Origin: Candidatus Bathyarchaeota archaeon
GTDB taxonomy: Archaea; Thermoproteota; Bathyarchaeia; Bathyarchaeales; SOJC01
Assembly (NCBI GenBank): GCA_020352645.1
Contig: CP070683.1
Coordinates: 623,434 to 666,913 of the forward strand
Length of the DNA: 43,480 nt
Reading direction: 5' to 3'
A program made the position numbers and the translations under genes. Shown here in pieces: positions 40,746 to 43,480 of this stretch (position 1 is its first letter; each line of letters opens with the position of its first letter). Under the pieces are notes generated by a model. It searched no databases. It saw only the letters and a program-made list of their open reading frames with translations, and was not told the origin of the DNA.

Positions 40746-41555
40746 ATGCTCTATTGCCGAAAATGCGGAGTTGAGCTTCCTAAGGACGCGAATTTCTGTG
40801 CAGCTTGTGGAACTCGGGTGACACTGGAAGTCGAGCCTATGGAAAGGCATCATGTTTTCAAGGTTACTGGAAAGCCTAAGGTGGTTATAACAAATATCGC
40901 ACCTGGATCTGTCAAGGTGAAGTCTGGTTCTGAGGGTGAAGTAACTGTTGATTTGGACTTGAGAGTGCCCGAGGACTTGCACTGTAACATCTCACAGGAT
41001 AAGAATGTTGTAACTGTAAATTGCCGCGTCAGAGCTGGTTTCTGGGGGTGGCCTTCTTATATATTCCGTTCTGGGCCACGAGCTAACATCTTTGTTTCGG
41101 TGCCACTGGAAGTGGACCTCGATCTCGAGACCCGAGCGGGCCGCATCTCAGTTGCAGGTGTGAAAGGCATTATTATAGCAGAGTCTTCTGCTGGAACAGT
41201 GAGTGTCAAAGAATGTAAAGGAGCAATTAAAGCAAGAACCAGAGCCGGATCAGTGAAGCTAGAGGATGTCGATGGAGTAATTTCAGCTCGCAGTTCTGCA
41301 GGATCCATCAAATTCTCAGGTGTTCTGTCAAAAGGTGAAAGCTGGTTCAGAACGAGTGTTGGAAGTATTGACATATCGTTGCAAGGTCAACCTGACCTGA
41401 CAGTAGAAGCATCAACAAGTCTAGGAAGAATCAGAAGCATACCAGAACTAGCTGACGCTTATTATAAGGGAAATCAATACATAGGCCGTATTGGAACTGG
41501 AACAGGAAGACTCATTGTGGAAACCAAGACCGGAAGCATAACAATCCATCATTAA
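40746..41555 (+). CDS. Zinc-ribbon protein with DUF4097-like beta-helix
   Basis: A 269-residue protein. Residues 1-24 are a zinc ribbon (Cys4, Cys7, Cys18, Cys21: YCRKCG and FCAACG). The rest is a stack of short beta repeats built on SSAGTVSVKECKG, TRAGSVKLEDVDG and SSAGSIKFSG, as in DUF4097 proteins, which form a right-handed beta-helix and are often found in envelope-stress or adhesin-like proteins. There is no signal peptide, so it is cytoplasmic or membrane-associated through a partner. Function unknown. ATG 40746 follows GTGAGAG. Confidence 0.75.
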   Translation: MLYCRKCGVELPKDANFCAACGTRVTLEVEPMERHHVFKVTGKPKVVITNIAPGSVKVKSGSEGEVTVDLDLRVPEDLHCNISQDKNVVTVNCRVRAGFWGWPSYIFRSGPRANIFVSVPLEVDLDLETRAGRISVAGVKGIIIAESSAGTVSVKECKGAIKARTRAGSVKLEDVDGVISARSSAGSIKFSGVLSKGESWFRTSVGSIDISLQGQPDLTVEASTSLGRIRSIPELADAYYKGNQYIGRIGTGTGRLIVETKTGSITIHH

Positions 41556-41637
41556 ATCCGACTAGAGATAAGATGCTTTCTTTGGAAAACGTAAGAAGGC
41601 AGCGACAAAATCGGAGGCGTCTGCGAATTGCTTGTGG

Positions 41638-41676
41638 CCGGGGTGAGGTAGCCCCGGTTACAGTGGAGATATCTCC
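41638..41676 (+). other. Two hairpin-forming dyads
   Basis: CCGGGG-N8-CCCCGG (41638-41657) and GGAGATATCTCC (41665-41676) lie side by side, followed by a T-run (about 41687-41693). They might be the end of the preceding transcript or part of a small RNA. Confidence 0.4.
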
Positions 41677-41736
41677 CGCGTAATCCCTTTTTTGCGATTA
41701 GAAGACACGCGCTAGTACATGCGAGTGCGGAATGGG

Positions 41737-41838
41737 ATGCATAACACAAGCGAGACATTAGCAAAAAACTTGTGGATACTGGCACTGATCTTCGTGGCAT
41801 CATTGAGTTCAATCTATTCATTCAGAGTGAACTCATAA
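41737..41838 (+). CDS. Candidate 33-residue single-span membrane peptide
   Basis: ATG 41737 to TAA 41838 encodes MHNTSETLAKNLWILALIFV then ASLSSIYSFRVNS; ATG 41719 in the same frame would add six residues. The middle 18 residues are a good membrane helix with a polar N-terminus. There is no recognisable family, and the ribosome site is weak, so it may be chance. It sits between the zinc-ribbon gene and the protease gene, in 390 bases otherwise free of long genes apart from the hairpins at 41638-41676. Confidence 0.28.
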   Translation: MHNTSETLAKNLWILALIFVASLSSIYSFRVNS

Positions 41839-41944
41839 GGAGCAGCAAACACTCCAGAATTGCAATTTGAGAACGGCGGCTTGATTTTTTTTACATCGAT
41901 ATGTTTTAATGATTCGTTTCAACTAGTATGAGGTAGGTGGGAGA

Positions 41945-43480
41945 ATGGCAAAACAAGTCGCGGGACTATTAGCAGTGATGTTAGTCGCGGTTTTCTCCGG
42001 GGTAGTTTATGTGAGTGCTGAAGATTCAGCTCAGTGGACCATAATGATATACATGGATGCAGACAATGATCTGGAATACAGCGCGATCAGCAATTTCAAC
42101 AAACTAGCTGAGGTTGGCTCCACTGCTGACGTCAATGTTGTCGTGCAGCTGGACCGAGTAGAAGGCTACTCTGCGAGTGACGGGAACTGGACGGACTGCA
42201 AGAGATTCTACGTGACCATGGGAATGACGCCGACACCAGAAAATGCCAACGTTTCTCTTGGCGAAATAAACATGGGCGATCCTCAAAGTCTAGAGGACTT
42301 TGTATTGTGGGCTGTAGGACTGTATCCAGCGGAAAAATACGCATTGATACTCGATAATCATGGTTGGCTAACACGCATCGGCACAGACTCTTCCCACGCC
42401 TACGATGGGCTCACTTCAGCCGAGATCTACTCTGTTTTGAATCAAGTGGCCATAACGACTGGGAATCGCATTGATATAATAGGCTTCAGCGCTTGCATGT
42501 GCGGTTCCATAGAGATGGCCTATCACGTCAGTGAAGGAGCTGAGATTATCGTGGCTTCTGAAGAGGTCTCCTCAATAATGAGAGGATATCCCTACAACTA
42601 CATATTGTCTGAACTCGTAGCATCCCCAACGATGAACGCCACTGAATTCGCCGCGGTGATCTTTGACGAATATGTGTTATTCAATGAAGGGTTCGGGTAC
42701 GAGATTCATACTCTTTCAGTATTCAACACGACGGAAATCAGGAGCCATGTAGTTCCGGCGGTCAACGACTTGGCAGGCCACCTGAACCTCTTGCTGCCTG
42801 CGCACACTTATGAAATCTTGGGTGTGATAAGCCAATCAGCCACAGGCTTCACCACCCCTACTTGGCGAGATCTGTATGATTTCTGCGAAATCCTCGTCGC
42901 TAGTATCTCAGACACGGAGACCTCTGAAGCTGCACAGATGGTCTTGGATACACTACTGAACGCATGCATGGCCGAATGGCACGACATAAACAGTCCTGAC
43001 CTGCATGGACTTTCCATCTACTTGCCACCTTCCTATGATCACTACGTTACATGGTACTCTCAAGACGCAATCCAATGGGTCTTAGACACTGTTTGGGACG
43101 AGTTTCTGACAGCGCTTTTCTTGACCTATTATCCGGGAACCTTGGCTCAGGAATCGTTTGCTATGGTTAGCTATTCGCTGTCTGACAATGACTCTGACGA
43201 CTATTTGGACACTGTTCGTGTTCGCGTCGATGCTGACACCACAGGCAGCACCTGCAATGTTTCACTGTATGGCCAGTTGATCAATTCATCTGGAAGCATT
43301 ATTGACGCGGAAAACACATCTTGGATCATCAGTGGCCACAATGAAGAATGGGGAAACCTGAACCTCACTGTGCCTCAGGGAAGCGAGGCCGACTGGTACG
43401 ACGTGAAACTCCTTCTTTACGATGACTATGGCATTCTCGAAGACTCTCACACCAGTATTAACTACACCAATCTTCCTCAG
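41945..43480 (+). CDS. Secreted clostripain-family (C11) cysteine protease, partial
   Basis: The frame starts at ATG 41945 and is open to the window end (512 codons, no stop). A signal peptide covers residues 1-25 (ending VSA). The C11 protease domain follows: WTIMIYMDADNDLEY, DVNVVVQLDR, YALILDNHGWLT with catalytic His139, and IDIIGFSACMCGSIEMAYHV with catalytic Cys184. Family members usually read FDACLM, so Ser replaces Asp before Ala-Cys, and a second Cys186 is added. The last 130 residues begin another beta domain. The enzyme would cleave peptides outside the cell, often after Arg or Lys. GAGGTAGGTGGGAG precedes the ATG. Confidence 0.88.
   Translation, partial: MAKQVAGLLAVMLVAVFSGVVYVSAEDSAQWTIMIYMDADNDLEYSAISNFNKLAEVGSTADVNVVVQLDRVEGYSASDGNWTDCKRFYVTMGMTPTPENANVSLGEINMGDPQSLEDFVLWAVGLYPAEKYALILDNHGWLTRIGTDSSHAYDGLTSAEIYSVLNQVAITTGNRIDIIGFSACMCGSIEMAYHVSEGAEIIVASEEVSSIMRGYPYNYILSELVASPTMNATEFAAVIFDEYVLFNEGFGYEIHTLSVFNTTEIRSHVVPAVNDLAGHLNLLLPAHTYEILGVISQSATGFTTPTWRDLYDFCEILVASISDTETSEAAQMVLDTLLNACMAEWHDINSPDLHGLSIYLPPSYDHYVTWYSQDAIQWVLDTVWDEFLTALFLTYYPGTLAQESFAMVSYSLSDNDSDDYLDTVRVRVDADTTGSTCNVSLYGQLINSSGSIIDAENTSWIISGHNEEWGNLNLTVPQGSEADWYDVKLLLYDDYGILEDSHTSINYTNLPQ

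Noticed and set aside
41631-41664. Possible H/ACA guide RNA (hairpin followed by ACA)
   Set aside because: The bases before ACA do not form the required lower stem and no kink-turn is convincing.
1-43480. CRISPR arrays, insertion sequences, integrase attachment sites, rRNA
   Set aside because: I saw no regularly spaced short repeats, no transposase or integrase reading frames, no direct duplicate of the tRNA 3' end and no rRNA.

Overview
This window looks like a chromosomal segment of an uncultured mesophilic archaeon, most likely a Bathyarchaeia-like member of the Thermoproteota (inference; no rRNA is present to place it). The archaeal evidence is a transcription factor B gene, the archaeal purine enzyme PurP beside PurC, a secreted protein with an archaeal type IV pilin-like N-terminus, A/T-rich TATA boxes 35-50 bases ahead of many start codons, frequent GTG/TTG starts, oligo-T terminators, and a tRNA-Gln(CUG) with an encoded CCA. 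Genes stand mostly as single units with their own promoters.

Layout. 1-5,300: the N-terminus of a GNAT acetyltransferase cut by the window edge, a DJ-1/PfpI protein, a pilin-like secreted protein, the MscL channel, a small zinc protein and a seven-repeat propeller-like surface protein. 5,300-12,700: TFB, tRNA-Gln, a QueG-like iron-sulfur protein, a divergent ATP-type PEP carboxykinase, a single-domain KaiC ATPase, a lone Mrr-like nuclease-fold protein and small proteins. 13,000-20,900: a large secreted arylsulfotransferase-CARDB-dockerin protein, the overlapping purC-purP pair, a broken metallo-beta-lactamase gene, a HAD hydrolase, arsenite methyltransferase arsM with twin matching operators, and a PH-domain membrane protein.

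21,000-30,200: a two-gene unit (small membrane protein with cytochrome b-like histidine spacing plus an exported protein) whose transcription start carries a 20-base perfect palindrome; a small basic protein; an M29-type aminopeptidase; and a striking pair made of a 1,622-residue tandem UvrA (four ABC ATPase modules in one chain) translationally coupled to a terpene-cyclase-like alpha/alpha-toroid protein. 30,300-43,480: membrane and secreted proteins including a second dockerin protein, an adenosine deaminase family enzyme, a cysteine-rich ferredoxin-like protein, a class I aminotransferase, a ParB-like protein, a methyltransferase, a C45 acyltransferase/peptidase, a zinc-ribbon DUF4097-like protein, two candidate tiny genes, and a clostripain-type protease running off the end.

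Themes: purine metabolism (purC, purP, adenosine deaminase family), cell-surface and extracellular proteins (pilin-like, propeller, ASST-dockerin, dockerin, clostripain), and stress or toxin response (MscL, arsM, tandem UvrA). The best candidates for something undescribed are the tandem-UvrA/terpene-cyclase-like pair, the palindrome-controlled membrane/exported pair, and the paired TATWGG-N4-CCWATA sites at arsM.
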